Shown: positions 1 through 12,295 of the stretch, piece after piece
Layout of the letters: every line of letters starts with the position of its first letter
How positions within the stretch are numbered: the stretch's first letter is position 1
Assembly (NCBI GenBank): GCA_030674155.1
Contig: CM060326.1
Coordinates: 30,122,973 to 30,186,972 of the forward strand
Source of the DNA: Stramonita haemastoma
Lineage: Eukaryota > Mollusca > Gastropoda > Neogastropoda > Muricidae
DNA: 64,000 bases
Reading direction: 5' to 3'
Program-made: the position numbers and the translations under genes
Notes under the pieces: model-generated
The model's input: the letters and a program-made list of their open reading frames with translations, nothing else
The model's database searches: none
What the model was told of the DNA's origin: nothing

Positions 1-57
1 ACAACAGAAGAAGAAAAATTAAAACAAGCTAAAAGGAAAGTGGTCAAAAGAAAAAAA

Positions 58-155
58 GGCAGACACAGACAGACAAGTAGATTGGCAGACAGACAGACAT
101 ACAACAACATAGTCAGAACGACAGACAGACAGACTGACAGACAGACAGATGCACA
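58..155. repeat. CAGA-rich simple repeat
   Basis: Degenerate runs of cagacaga with interruptions such as tagattgg. It has no coding value. Confidence 0.85.
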
Positions 156-504
156 TTAAAACAAAAGAAAAAGAGACAAAAAGATAGAAACCAAATATTC
201 ATTAAAATAAGTGCACAGCAAGAAAAAACAACAACCCACTGACGTCATGATTTTAGTTTATTTCATGTCTTTTTTTCTGAGCTATATTCGATTTTTGTTT
301 ATCTATTTTCTTGTTTACTTTCTCTTTATTCATTTGTGTGCTGCAATCTTTTATCTTGGTGCAATCTTTCCTCTGTTGCAGCGTTTGAAGGATATATAAT
401 TATTTCCCTACCGCGTCATGTGTGACTCCACATGCTGCAACTCCTCGAACGGTGCTCATCTTAGTCTCATCGCCCTCAGCCTCATTTAGTTGCTACTAAA
501 ACCC
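156..504. other. No gene seen; one full CRE palindrome
   Basis: AT-rich sequence without a recognisable gene. The 62-codon frame here is hydrophobic and low in complexity, and I do not support it. A full CRE-like palindrome TGACGTCA lies at 240-247; with no gene attached it may be chance. Confidence 0.5.
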
Positions 505-1172
505 CTTCCAGCCCCTCCCTACCCCTATTGAAACCCCTTCTACCCCACTCTATTTCATCTCCTACTGAAGCCTCTTCCAATTTATCCCACCCCCTACTTA
601 AAAAATCCTTCCAAACCACCCCCTATTTTTTAAAAAATAAGTTTCACCCAATCTCACCCCCAACTAAAACCCCCTCCAAAACCTATCCCACCCCTACTAA
701 AGCCCCTTCCAACCCATCCCACCCCAACTAAAGCCCCTTCCAACCCATCCCACCCCAACTAAAGCCCCTTCCAACCCATCCCACCCCTACCAAAACCCCT
801 TCCAACCCATCCCACCCCTACCAAAACCCCTTCCAACCCATCCCACCCCTACCAAAACCCCTTCCAACCCATCCCACCCCTACCAAAACCCCTTCCAACC
901 CATCCCACCCCTACTAAAGCCCCTTCCAACCCATCCCACCCCTACTAAAACCTTTTTCACCTACTCCAGCCCAACCTCTACTGAAACCTTATCCACCCCA
1001 TACAACCCATGATATATGAAAACCCTTCCACCCCACCCCCCTTCCTGCGAAAAATCCTTTTATCTACCTGGTCCCCTACTAAGAACCATGAAGACTCCTT
1101 TCTTCAACCCTAAATTCTACTGAAACCCCTTTCACCCACCCCACCCTCTACTAAAAAACCCTTTTCACCTAC
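505..1172. repeat. 31-bp C-rich minisatellite
   Basis: A 31-bp unit built on ccccttccaacccatccc followed by acccc and an aactaaag/taccaaaa spacer is repeated about 15-20 times. Phasing is regular between about 700 and 950, for example aagccccttcc at 731 and 762. Both flanks are degenerate. One strand is almost free of G, so short proline/serine-rich frames across it are artefacts. Confidence 0.9.
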
Positions 1173-1328
1173 CTGATGAATGTTTTTCATTCTAATAAAA
1201 CTGCCCTGAAATCAGAATCAGAACGTGTGGGCTTAAGGCCAGTTCTCCTGCACTGCAGATTACAAGTACAGAAAACTACTACCAGGCACTAACGCATTCC
1301 ATTGGCTGCACAAAAGCAAAAACAAAAG

Positions 1329-1560
1329 AGGAAGAAGAATTCTGAAGAATTCTGAAGAAGAAGAAGAAGAAGAAGAATTGAGAAGAATTGAGAAGAAGAA
1401 GAAGAAGAAGAAGAAGAAGAAGAAGAAGAAGAAGAAGAAGAAGAAGAAGAAGAAGAAGAATTGAAAAGAAGAAGATGAAGAAGAATTGAGAAGAAGAAGA
1501 AGAAGAAGAAGAAGAAGAAGAAGAAGAAGAAGAAGAACGAAGAACGAAGAACGAAGAAGA
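1329..1560. repeat. GAA trinucleotide tract
   Basis: Nearly pure GAA runs broken by gaattgagaa and gaacgaa variants. Translation gives poly-Arg, poly-Glu or poly-Lys. The rest to about 2035 holds no gene; a G-rich stretch lies at about 1823-1850. Confidence 0.95.
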
Positions 1561-2037
1561 ACGAATAAGAACGAAGAATGGCGAAGAAGAAGAAGGGAAG
1601 TGAAACGCCTACTCAGAAAGGGAGACGACCATCAGTACGTGTTTCCAACAAGAGTCCCAGGGGCCGGGAAGAGGCCATTGACACGAACTCACTAGAAGCA
1701 CCTATAGTAAAGTGTTGAAAGGAAAAACCAGGAATGGCGGCATGAGGGACTAAGCGTACAAAGGGACACAGAAACTCATAATAATCATCTAATTCCTCTT
1801 GTGTTTTTTGTTTGTTTTGGGTTGGGGGGGTTTTTGGAGGGGGGCGGGGGGTTATTGATTGGTGGTTTAAGATGGTGAGTATAATAATGATGGAAATGAT
1901 GGATGGTGTTATGACGATTATAGTTAAGTTTCAGTCATGTGACAAGGCTGTACTGTGTTGTGTTGTGTTATGTTTTAATGATGTGTGTGTGTGTGGCTGT
2001 CCCTGCCTTCAACATCCACCTACCAAAGTGCATAACG

Positions 2038-2110
2038 TTTGTGGGTGTGTGTGCGTGCGCACGCGTGCTGCGTGCGTGCGTGCGTGGTGTGTGTGTGTGT
2101 GTGTGTGTAC
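2038..2110. repeat. GT/GC-rich dinucleotide repeat
   Basis: Alternating GT with CGTG interruptions. Confidence 0.9.
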
Positions 2111-2154
2111 ATTCGAATTTGTCAAAACTGTAAATAGTTGCTGATTGTGCGTCG

Positions 2155-2246
2155 TGTAGGTTGAATGCAAGCGCTTTGATTTGTTTTTGCAAGATATAGC
2201 GCTATACAAATTCCATGTATTATTATTATTATTATTGTTTTTTAAT
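2155..2246 (+). repeat. Retroposon 3' tail (agcgctat type) with ATT tail
   Basis: The segment gcgctttgatttg ... agatatagcgctat ... aaattccatg ends in an ATT microsatellite. The same tail recurs at 7770-7815 (+) and inverted at 63725-63790. It looks like the 3' end of a dispersed SINE or LINE that carries a trinucleotide tail. The 5' part is not clear here. Confidence 0.6.
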
Positions 2247-2306
2247 AAACTGTTCTGAAATCAAATTGTGTTGGCCGAAGCCAGTGGGGCCAGACATCTA
2301 CCAACC

Positions 2307-2466
2307 TTCTTCTTCTTCTTCTTCTTCTTCTTCTTCTTCTTCTTCTTCGCAATTCTTCGCAATTCTTCGCAATTCTTCTTCGCAATTCTTCTTCTTCGCA
2401 ATTCTTCTTCTTCGCAATTCTTCTTCTTCGCAATTCTTCTTCTTCGCAATTCTTCTTTGCAATTCG
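2307..2466. repeat. TTC tract with gcaattc interruptions
   Basis: TTC runs give way to repeated cttcttcttcgcaatt units. It is almost the reverse complement of the GAA tract at 1329-1560, which has the related gaattgagaa interruption. Confidence 0.9.
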
Positions 2467-2540
2467 TCCTTGCCACTCACAGTGATGGGAGCCCCAGAGA
2501 CCCTAACGAATTCCATCTTCTGCTATTTTTGATCTATCTA

Positions 2541-2884
2541 TTTTTATTTTATTCTTTTATATCGAGGATAATGGGATAAGCACTCTTGTGCTTTTTTATA
2601 TCTAGTCCCCGAGTGTATGCAGTTTTGTCAATGTCATCTGTTCCTACCGGCACACGATGGCCTACTCTTACGAAAAGCGAAACAGGATTTAACGTGTGCG
2701 CAAGATGTTCTGCGTGCGTTCACAGCACACGGGACCTCGGTTTATAGTCTCAACCGAAGGACTTTGGGGGAGATTGGAGTCAGCACTGATGTTAACTCCA
2801 GGAGAAAAATATCCTCGAACGGGAATCGAACCCGGGTCGTCAAATTGCGAGCGCAATGTTCTGACCACTAGGCTATCCCGTGCT
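2541..2884 (-). mobile_element. SINE family A, near full length
   Basis: Reading the minus strand, a tRNA-like head has a box A-like part (gatagcctagtggtcag) and a box B (GGGTTCGATTCCCG). A body containing ccgaggtcccgtgtg and cctgttcgctt follows, and the 3' end is tcctcgatataaaagaa plus an A/T-rich tail. The same element occurs at 12296-12636, 26023-26375 and 60854-61205, with truncated copies elsewhere. This is a polymerase III type retroposon, not a tRNA gene, because the sequence between the boxes does not fold as a normal tRNA and the copies share long non-tRNA bodies. Confidence 0.85.
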
Positions 2885-3138
2885 AAAGTCATACAGCAAA
2901 CTCTCCACACAAGCATCTCTCCTTCTGGCACCAGTGACCTGAGAACAGTCAAAGAGCTGTAGCGCAAGTCAAGATATCCGTCAGACCGCAACACAGAGGG
3001 AGGCAGTGATGCTGAGAATGCAGCCTCCTAGGTGATGATGCCCCGATGACAGTATGGCAGCTGAGTTCTTCAAAATTCTGATTAGAAACTTCAAAGTGAA
3101 TTTATCTATGGTCGTTACCTTTGCCACTATGGCGTAAG

Positions 3139-3395
3139 CATCATCATCCTCATTATCACCATCATGCTCATCATTACCATCATTATCATCATCGTCGTTG
3201 CCAACATCATCATTGTCGTCGTAGTCGTAGTCGTCGTCGCCATCATCATCGTCGTTGTCGTCTTTTTTCTTCATCTCATCCTCATAATCATCATCATCAT
3301 CATCGCCATCATTATCGTCGTCCTCCGAATTCATCAACGTCATCGACGTCATCAACATCAGTCAGCAGCAGCAGCAGCAGCAGCAGCATAATTAC
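3139..3395. repeat. ATC/GTC trinucleotide mixture ending in CAG
   Basis: Imperfect catcat, gtcgtc and cagcag runs. Open frames encode poly-His, poly-Ile or poly-Asp and are artefacts. 2890-3138 and 3396-3735 hold no recognisable gene. A short ATC run recurs at 3742-3783. Confidence 0.9.
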
Positions 3396-3799
3396 ATAAT
3401 AATTATACATGTGATGGGGTGGTAAGTAGATTACCTCCCATGTGATCAGAGCCCTGTCGCAGTATTGTGTTGCTAAATCGGGACAGACCTGCGAATTGTG
3501 CGATGCTCTGTTTCCTTGGGTGGTGGTCGAAAGCCCTCCATTGCATACTCTTTGCCTTCATGGTGAAAGGTAGAATTTATGCAACCTCCTTTTAGATGTC
3601 ACTTCCTAGCTGTACCCACCCAAGAAGCTGTGCAGAGATGGCACATCACATGGGCCAATGTCCACACTGTTATAATTTTATATAAAATGATTAGAAACTT
3701 CAAGATGAATGAATATGTATACGTCTTCGGTGCAATAGGTATCACCATCATCATCATAATTATCATCGTCATCATCATCACTACGTGTGCTTTAGCAAC

Positions 3800-4322
3800 G
3801 ACATCTGTTCAAATCCTTTTCGTGGGAAAATGCTGGATTACTCTGTCTCTGTTTGTCTCTCTCTTTTCTCTTTCTTCTTCTTTTCTGCAATTCTACATCG
3901 CGGTTATTTTTTATTCGCAATTCTTCTTCTTCGCAATTTTTCTTTTCCTCAATTCTTCTGCTCCTTCGAATTCATCTTCTTTGCAATAATTTGCATTTCT
4001 TTGCTATGTTTTTTCTTCTTCAACTTTTTTTTTCTCCCAGTATTCTTCTTCTGCCTTGCAATTTGTCTTCTTCTCCTTCTTCTCTCTTCCTCCTCTTTTA
4101 CCTCCTCCCCGTTCTTCTTCTTCTTCTCAATTCTTCTCCTTCTTTACCTTTTGTCTCATCTCCTCTCCTTCTCGCTGTCTCTTTTTCTTTGTCTTTTTCA
4201 CCTCCTCTTTTTTTTCTATTCAACCTCCTCCTCCTCTCCTTTATACCTCTTCCTCCTCCACAGTAAACCCCACTCCCACTTTACCACTACACACACACAT
4301 GCGCGCGCGACACACACACACA

Positions 4323-4387
<65 letters not shown>
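3800..4387. repeat. Pyrimidine-rich tract followed by CA repeat
   Basis: About 450 bp of degenerate TTC/CTC sequence, with the same cgcaattcttc motif as 2307-2466, runs into a long CA dinucleotide array at about 4292-4387. Confidence 0.85.
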
Positions 4388-4390
<3 letters not shown>

Positions 4391-4429
4391 CCTGCTCCTC
4401 GGCTTTCTCTCTCTCATTTTCAATCAGCC

Positions 4430-4620
4430 TCCCCTCCCATAGGACGTGACGGCGAGACAAAGTTCTAAGAAATGGACGCCGCCACGTTGCCATGGAAACT
4501 GAGCTGCCTTCAATCTCCCATTACGGAACAGTTTGATAGGAGTTGTCTGCCCAATGGGCTCTTTCCGCTGATTCATTGGCCAAGATGGAAGCGGCCGGAC
4601 AAACCCCGTTCGTGTGCATG
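4430..4620. promoter_or_regulatory. Complex island with RFX X-box-like motif and CCAAT boxes
   Basis: This is one of few non-repetitive stretches in the first 12 kb. GTTGCCATGGAAAC at 4486-4499 matches the near-palindromic X-box bound by RFX factors. CCAAT-type motifs occur in both directions (ccaatggg near 4551, attggcc near 4575). The sequence is richer in GC than its surroundings. No transcript or coding exon can be tied to it, so promoter function is inference from motifs only. Confidence 0.3.
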
Positions 4621-4639
4621 CACGTACGTGTGGTGCGCA

Positions 4640-4687
4640 GGCACGCACGCGCGCGCGCGCGCATCACACACACAACACACACACACA

Positions 4688-4744
<57 letters not shown>

Positions 4745-4859
4745 TGCGCATAAACAATTAAAGTGTGTGTATACATTAATTTTATGCACGCATGCATACG
4801 CGCCCCACAAAATACTGATTAGGCTATCCAAGCTTGCAGGCATGTGCGCCGTGTGTGTG

Positions 4860-4892
<33 letters not shown>

Positions 4893-4912
4893 GGTGTGGT
4901 GGTGTAAGAGAG

Positions 4913-4993
<81 letters not shown>
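4640..4993. repeat. CA, GT and GA dinucleotide arrays
   Basis: CG/CA repeat to 4741, a short unique spacer at 4742-4840, then GT at 4848-4900 and GA at 4907-4993. Confidence 0.9.
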
Positions 4994-4996
<3 letters not shown>

Positions 4997-5219
4997 TTAT
5001 TTATTTATTATTATATTCTTTATATCGAGGATACAGAATAAGCAATCATGTGCTTTTTTTCATCGGGCACCGTGTGTATGCAGTTTTGTAATATTGTCAT
5101 CTGTTCCCACCGCACACGATGGCCTACTCTTCGAAAAGCGGAACAGGATTTAACGTGTGCGCAAGATGTTCTGCGTGCGTTCGCACACGGGCCTCGGTTA
5201 AAGTCTCATCCGAAGACTA
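4994..5219 (-). mobile_element. SINE family A, 5'-truncated
   Basis: The 3' half of family A in minus orientation, from the tatatcgagg tail to the conserved cggatgagact-type core. It is cut at about 5219, where a GA/GT repeat starts, so the tRNA-like head is missing. Confidence 0.8.
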
Positions 5220-5263
5220 AGAAGAGAGAGAGAGAGTGTGTGTGTGTGTGGTGTGTGTGTGTG

Positions 5264-5301
<38 letters not shown>

Positions 5302-5530
5302 TGTGGTGGAGCGGCACGCAGCGCAGGCACGCTAGTAAAAAACATATTTGAACACAGAGAAACAGAAACAAACAGACACAGAAACAGAAAAATAGAAACA
5401 GAGACAGAACAGAGACGAAAACAGAAAACAGACAGAGAGGCAAAAGACACAAAGATATACAAAGAAAGAACAGAGACGAAAACAACAAAATCAGAGAGAA
5501 GACACAAACACAGACAACAATATACAGACA
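5220..5530. repeat. GA/GT array and CAGA-like degenerate repeat
   Basis: GA then GT to 5315, a 25-bp spacer, then acagaaac/cagagacaga variants to about 5530. No coding signal. Confidence 0.85.
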
Positions 5531-5847
5531 GATAGGCAGAGACAAAACAGCAATAAGCAAAGAGAGATTACTCGCATACTCAGTATTTTAATTGCAGACG
5601 AACTGGGTTATGTTCGTTGCCATGTCTAAACGGCATAATAATTGTCATATTCAATCCTCCTGACGTCATGTTAGTATGATCTCACATTTATACCTACATT
5701 CTTTACAACATGAAAAAAAAGACATGTCACCCCCTCCCCCCCCCCACCCCTTCCACTAAAAAACAAAAGCTCCCTACATAATAGTCTCTACAGTTTTTAC
5801 CTGAACAATTTCAGCTCTTTTTTTTCTTTTCGGTTTTTTTTTTGGGG
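5531..5847. other. No gene seen
   Basis: AT-rich unique sequence with a C run at about 5730-5748. A CRE palindrome TGACGTCA lies at 5661-5668 without any identifiable gene. Confidence 0.5.
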
Positions 5848-5854
5848 GGAGGTG

Positions 5855-5942
<88 letters not shown>

Positions 5943-5943
5943 C
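5848..5943. repeat. GT dinucleotide array
   Basis: Nearly perfect GT repeat. The following 5944-6468 is unique AT-rich sequence in which I see no gene. Confidence 0.95.
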
Positions 5944-6469
5944 CCTGAAGAAAAATGTGGGTGTTGCAGGTAACGTCACATTATCCCAATTTTAAGAAAA
6001 CAGAACTGATGTTAGGAAACTCTGCCAAGGCTGTATATACAGTAGTGTGGTTGGGGCTAAAAAGCATACCACATTGTTATGTACCGCACAATACGTGCAT
6101 TCCAAAAAATTAATGTATAGACGAAAAACGAATTCATACTTTCTGTGGAAACAACAACAACAACATAAACCCACCCATTACCTCAAAACACACAAATGCT
6201 AAGAACAGTTTCAGATTTTTTTGTTTTTATAACAAACATTGCTTCTTTTTTTTCTGGCGCGTTTGTAGGCTTTGTCTCAACATAGATATATGTATATCCA
6301 AGGTCATCAACCAGGCACAAATCAGCAGATTATGATCATTTTTTCTTACACTGATCTGACAATACTCAAGTTTTTTAACCCGCCAAACAAGCACATGCAC
6401 TTTTTTTTTTTTTCAAATTAATTTAGTCTCAAAATCGCGGCTCAAGAAAGCGATTTTCATCTCTTAAGC

Positions 6470-6613
6470 GTACACACACTCACACACTCATACACACCCG
6501 CACGCGCACACACACACGCACGCGCGAGCGCACACACACACATGCACGCACGCACACACACACACACACACATACACAGCTCAAGGAAACTATGTTGCCA
6601 GGTGACTTTCTCA

Positions 6614-6685
<72 letters not shown>

Positions 6686-6741
6686 GCACACGCACGCACG
6701 CACGCACGCACGCACGCACACACGCACGCACGCACACAGAG
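6470..6741. repeat. CA/CGCA arrays around a duplicated 20-bp segment
   Basis: CA and CACG arrays flank gctcaaggaaactatgttgc at about 6579. A related copy (gctaaggagagctatgttgc) follows the array at about 6741. Each copy continues as a ttgcyaggtgact motif. 6770-7112 holds no recognised feature. Confidence 0.85.
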
Positions 6742-7112
6742 CTAAGGAGAGCTATGTTGCTAGGTGACTACCTTGTTGGCTACTATGTTTAAAAGTCATG
6801 CATCAGTTCTTGACGCAAGCAAAGTACTAAGCCATACATTCAACTCTTGTAATACTTCAGATGAAATGCGATGTTGAGATGTTCATCCATGAATCCCTAG
6901 CACCATCATCTGTATTATATATCTAAGGAGAACAAGAACACGCTGAAGTCGACATACGCTTGCCCATAATTATAGCGAGGTACTATACTAAAAGAAATAC
7001 TGGTCAACTTTTTATGGTGTGTGCACTTACTGTGATGACGATGTTTGTGGCGTGGTGAGTGAGACAGACTGCCTCATTATTCTGAATGTTTCCCAGGTTG
7101 TTCAAGCGGTGC

Positions 7113-7300
7113 ACACCCAACAACAACAGCAGCAACAACAACAGCAATAGCAACAGCAGCAACAACAACAACAGCATCAACAACAGCAACAGCAACATGA
7201 AAAACAACAGCAACAACAACAACAGCAACATTAACAACATCAACAACAAAAACAACAGCAGCAGCAGCAACAACAACAATAATAACAACAATAACAAAAA
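7113..7300. repeat. CAA/CAG trinucleotide array
   Basis: Mixed caacaa and cagcag units. Frames encode poly-Asn/Ser or poly-Leu and are not supported as genes. Confidence 0.9.
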
Positions 7301-7400
7301 AACACCTCCTTGCCTACACTTAATAAAGGTACGCATCTCTTAAGGTCACCTCAACAGCGAAAGAAAATGAGACAGCTGTGCATAATTATAATTCTGGGTA

Positions 7401-7623
7401 ACCCCCCCCCCCCCCAACCCCCCCCCCCCCCCCCCCCCCCCCCTCTCCTCCACCACCAATGTCTCAGGCTATTTAAGCCGGGAACTTAACAATAAGTAAA
7501 ATATGGGCCTTTACTTAAATCAACTTAACTCATTCAACCCCTAGCCCAAGCGCTGCTTGGGAGAAAAAACTGAATAGTCATACTGGCCTGAGCCTGTGTA
7601 GCTCTAAAGCTAGATACCCCTTG

Positions 7624-7658
<35 letters not shown>

Positions 7659-7660
7659 TG
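7401..7660. repeat. Poly-C runs and GTT array
   Basis: C runs at 7401-7443, unique sequence at 7444-7617 with no gene, then GTT at 7618-7657. Confidence 0.85.
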
Positions 7661-7664
7661 TTGC

Positions 7665-7819
7665 GATCATAATTTTACGTTGGAGCAATAGCCTTATAAC
7701 GGGTACCTAACGGGGGAGCTGCTCAGGCTAATCAGTCTGGCCCACACAGTGCTATGTAGACATCACTGTAAGGGCTTTTGATTTGTTTTTACAAGATATA
7801 GCGCTATATAAATTCCGTG

Positions 7820-7895
<76 letters not shown>

Positions 7896-7903
7896 ATTTT
7901 ATA

Positions 7904-7974
<71 letters not shown>

Positions 7975-7975
7975 C
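7665..7975 (+). repeat. Retroposon with agcgctat tail, then GTT and ATT arrays
   Basis: About 115 bp of unique sequence leads into gatttgtttttacaagatat and agcgctatataaattcc, the tail seen at 2155-2246. GTT (7817-7895) and ATT (7907-7974) arrays follow directly. The arrangement suggests the arrays grew from the tail of an inserted element. 7976-8205 has no feature. Confidence 0.6.
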
Positions 7976-8208
7976 ACTCACAGTCACCTGCGTGGCACAG
8001 AATGTATTTACAATCAACAGACCCCCTTCAGTTTTGACAGAGATGTATTGTCTCTATGCCATCAAAGTGTCGCTTAGTTTGAAACAATCTAGGAAAGTAA
8101 GTGGATATATGATTTATTAAAGACACAAAATCTGTATACTCAAACAAGTGATCACGAAATAATGAATTAGCAGCAATATAGTATGGTACAATAAATGATA
8201 GGCAGATA

Positions 8209-8500
<292 letters not shown>

Positions 8501-8796
8501 AGAAATCAAAACTAAATAATGAAATGCCAGAACAACAGTTAAGAACACTACAAACGCAAAACGATAACTGAAACAATCAGCAGAAAGTTATCATTATTTT
8601 CACCGCTATTCTATACCCCCCCACATCACTTCATCTGTCTGTGGCACTTTTTTTTATCACCTGTTTACCTGTCGGCGAAATCATGTTTTATAGTAGTTAC
8701 TGATTCATGCCATATTAAACTATCACCATCTCCCATCTCCCTACCTGCCCTTTTCTGTCTACAGTCCGTCCTCTACAGTTTCATCCTTTTGTGTCT

Positions 8797-9083
8797 ATAG
8801 CAAGATTAAAATTTGACGACCCAGGTTCGAGTCCGGTCGAAGAGATTTTTCTCCTGGAGTGCAGACTCCACTCTCCCCAAAAGTCCTTCGGATAAGACTT
8901 TAAACCGAGGTCCCGTGTGCAAACGCACGCAGAACATCTTGCGCAAACGTTAAATCCTGTTCCGCTTTTCGTAAGAGTAGGCCATCGTGTGCTGGTGGGA
9001 ACAGATGACATTTACAAAACTGCATACACACGGGGACTGGATGCAAAAAAAAAGGGACACCGATATAAAAGAATAAATCAAAT
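8797..9083 (+). mobile_element. SINE family A with damaged 5' end
   Basis: Starts at a partial head (tttgacgacccaggttcgag, a box B region), then the conserved core with ttcggataagactttaaacc, and ends at gatataaaagaataaatcaa. Box A is not recognisable. Confidence 0.8.
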
Positions 9084-9212
9084 CAATCTCGTTTCTTTCA
9101 CAACACCACCTGAGTGTCCACGGTGGTGCTGCGTGACTGGTCTATTTCCTGTCTTTTACCCCCCTCAGCGTTTAGCGGTCACGATGTGATGTCTGCTGAA
9201 TTTTGCAATCCA

Positions 9213-9215
<3 letters not shown>

Positions 9216-9286
<71 letters not shown>

Positions 9287-9407
9287 GTGTGGGTGGGTGT
9301 ACATGCACGCGTACGCGCGCGTGTGTGTGTATGTATGTGTGTGTGTGTGTGCGTGCGCGCGCGCGCGTGTGTGGTGTGTGTGGGTGTCTGTGTGTCTGTG
9401 TGTCTTA

Positions 9408-9491
<84 letters not shown>

Positions 9492-9492
9492 C
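9216..9492. repeat. Long GT array with GC interruptions
   Basis: Two long GT arrays separated by a gcgcgc/gtatgt region. 9493-9771 is unique and without a gene. Confidence 0.95.
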
Positions 9493-9769
9493 GTGGGACC
9501 ACTCGCACGCACGTGTGTGTATACGTAAGTGCCAGCAAACACAGGAGTTAATCAAATACGTTGGTTAAGAAAACGAAAAGCCCAAGGGAAAATAAAAGGG
9601 AACAAAACGTAGATATCCCGCTCCAACAACTACAAGTACAAAAAAAAACCAGCTAACCAACCAGTGCCAGCCAGCCAGCCAGGCACAAACAAGCAGACAA
9701 TCAATGAAGCAAAGATAAACAAGGAGGAAAAGGGTTGACGCCCTCTTGATGCGAGAACCATCTCTCGTC

Positions 9770-9771
<2 letters not shown>

Positions 9772-9862
<91 letters not shown>
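9772..9862. repeat. CT dinucleotide array
   Basis: CT repeat with one CCT break. Confidence 0.95.
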
Positions 9863-9866
<4 letters not shown>

Positions 9867-10690
9867 TTCTGTGTTGTACTGTGTAATGATAGAAAAATAA
9901 TCAAGAACCTACCGTTTTGTACCATATCATCTAAAAGTGGGTTCGGTCTTTTTTTCTCCTTGTATTTTGTGTGTTCTTTTTTTGTTTCTTTTTCTTAGGG
10001 TTTTTTTTTTTTTTTGGCGTGTCATTTTTTCTGTTTTCTTTTCTTCGTTTTTTCTCTCTTTTCTTTCTTTACGTCTTCTTTAATTTCTTTCTTCATTTAA
10101 TTCTCAAGCAAATTTTATACTTTATAAGAGGGTTGTTGCAATTTTCTCGGTTTGTTTACTATAGTTGGGGGGGGGGGGGGGGAGGGGGGGCTTCTTTTTT
10201 AAGCCTTTTTTGTGTTTGATGATTTGTCTTGTAGTATGGATATTATGTTTGTTTGTTTTGTTTGTTTGGGGGCGTTTTGTTTGGGTTTTGTTTCTTGCTG
10301 CCGTGTTTGCCTCTTCGTTGCTTGGTTGCTTGGTTGGTATTTTGTGCCTTCGTATGCATTTGTAAGTAGCCTATATCCTTGCAAAGATTTGAAAGATTTG
10401 AAATTTCGCGGAGGGTGTAACCATTGGTTTTTTTGTCCTGTTTTAGAGGTCTCCTTTGTTTTACTTGTCGAATGGAACAGTCCGTTATAACAAAAACTGT
10501 TAGAGCAGTGGATGTACCATTATTAGCAGCAGCGGCAACAGCAGCAGCAGCAGCACGTAGTAGTAGTGGTTTGGTGGTGGTGGGTGGTAGTGTTGGTAGT
10601 GTTAGTGGTGGTTGTGGTGGTAATGGTGGTGGTGGTAGTACTAACAGTAGTAATAGTAGTAGATTACAGTAGTGCGTTTTTTTTCTGTGA
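9863..10690. other. T-rich and G-rich low-complexity sequence
   Basis: T-rich to about 10160, a G run at about 10166-10190, then T/G-rich sequence, then GCA/TGG/TAG trinucleotide units at about 10527-10672. No gene is supported. Confidence 0.6.
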
Positions 10691-10707
10691 CAGAAAACAT
10701 CCCTCCC

Positions 10708-10737
10708 ACCATCCCATAATGCACATTATGGGATGGT
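10708..10737. repeat. Perfect 14-bp inverted repeat, 2-bp spacer
   Basis: accatcccataatg and its exact reverse complement are separated by ca. Part of one arm (cattatggg) recurs at about 10782. It may be a small cruciform or the remnant of a foldback element. 10740-11140 holds nothing else recognisable. Confidence 0.7.
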
Positions 10738-11142
10738 TGTTCAACGACCAACAGATGACTGACTAACTGACTGACTGATACATTATGGGTGTACATCAAT
10801 TCACAGATGTTTTGGCACGAAACACAAGGGTAAAACATAATAGAAATTTAGTCAAGACAGAGGTAAAGACTGTTGAATAATATATAAAATAAATATATAG
10901 AATAAATATTTCATTGGGTAAAATAAACAAACCAGATAAGCCGAGTCAGAGAGGAGGCTGGAAATATAAGCAGACGCTCCAAAATTCAGCAGATTTGCCT
11001 AGGCCAGGAGGAAAACGGTACAAGGGAGCTAATAATCCGTTTACTGTGATTATCGTGCCAACAATGAGTAGCATCCCCTGCTACGTTTTTCGCAACAAAA
11101 GTTGTCATTGGGAGCAGAATCTATTTGTTTAAGGATGTTTTT

Positions 11143-11404
<262 letters not shown>

Positions 11405-11696
11405 ACTAGAACTTCTGCATTTTAAGCAAAATTGTCAAGCGTGAATGTTTTTGTACAAATATACAATTTGCATTCATCTCTTTCGAATGGCGTATAATCT
11501 ATATAATTTTTTAAAAAATCAAATTACCCCCCCCCCCCCCCCCTGCCCAAATTTCTTTTTGCTTGGGTTCATGATTTTATATTGCTTGTTTGTTAATAGA
11601 TTAATTTGTTTGTTTGCTTTGATTGTTGTGTTTTTGAGATCGTCAATGACATACATAAATGTGTAGTAGTATAAGTGCATGCCCTGACCAGATTGG

Positions 11697-12196
11697 TTGT
11701 GTGTGTGTGTGTGCGCGCGCGCGCGCGCGTGTGTGTGTGTGGATGTGCACGCAGCATGTCCTGCCCGAATGTGTGTTTTGTGTGTCACATCTATCAACAC
11801 TTTTACTTTTCCTTTTCTCCTCCCCCCCCCCCCCCCCCCCCCCCCCCCCTTCTCACCCTCTCCCTGATCCTTCAACCCCTATCCTCTCCCCCCACTCCTG
11901 ATAACAAGTGACAGATCAAACAGAAGCCTTCACTCAGAGACATCCCCCCCTCCCCCCCCCCCCCCCCCCCCCCCCCTTTCTGCTGAGCTGCTGACTGAAG
12001 TCTGATCGAAGCTGTGGGCTTTTTTTTTTCATCTAAATTGCTTCTCCACCCCGAGGTTTGGAATCTCTTTTTCAGTGACCTCTTCTTAGGGGGGGGGGGG
12101 GGGGGGGATCTCTTCTCTTATCTTTCAAGTCTCTAGACTAGAAGATGGGGGTCATTGATCAGGACTTTTTTTTTTTTCATTCTGCCTGCCTGATTT

Positions 12197-12282
<86 letters not shown>

Positions 12283-12290
12283 TGTACCAG
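11697..12290. repeat. GT/GC array, poly-C and poly-G runs, GT array
   Basis: GT/GC at 11697-11742, C runs at about 11821-11849 and 11944-11977, a G run at about 12089-12108, and GT at about 12200-12283. The sequence between them shows no gene. Confidence 0.9.
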
Positions 12291-12295
12291 TGTGT

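Noticed and set aside
505..1172. CRISPR-like array of 31-bp repeats
   Set aside because: Units are joined head to tail without unique spacers, in a eukaryotic setting; this is a minisatellite.
7086..7343. Asn/Ser-rich or Leu-rich protein
   Set aside because: Translation of the CAA/CAG array; no start context or conserved flank.
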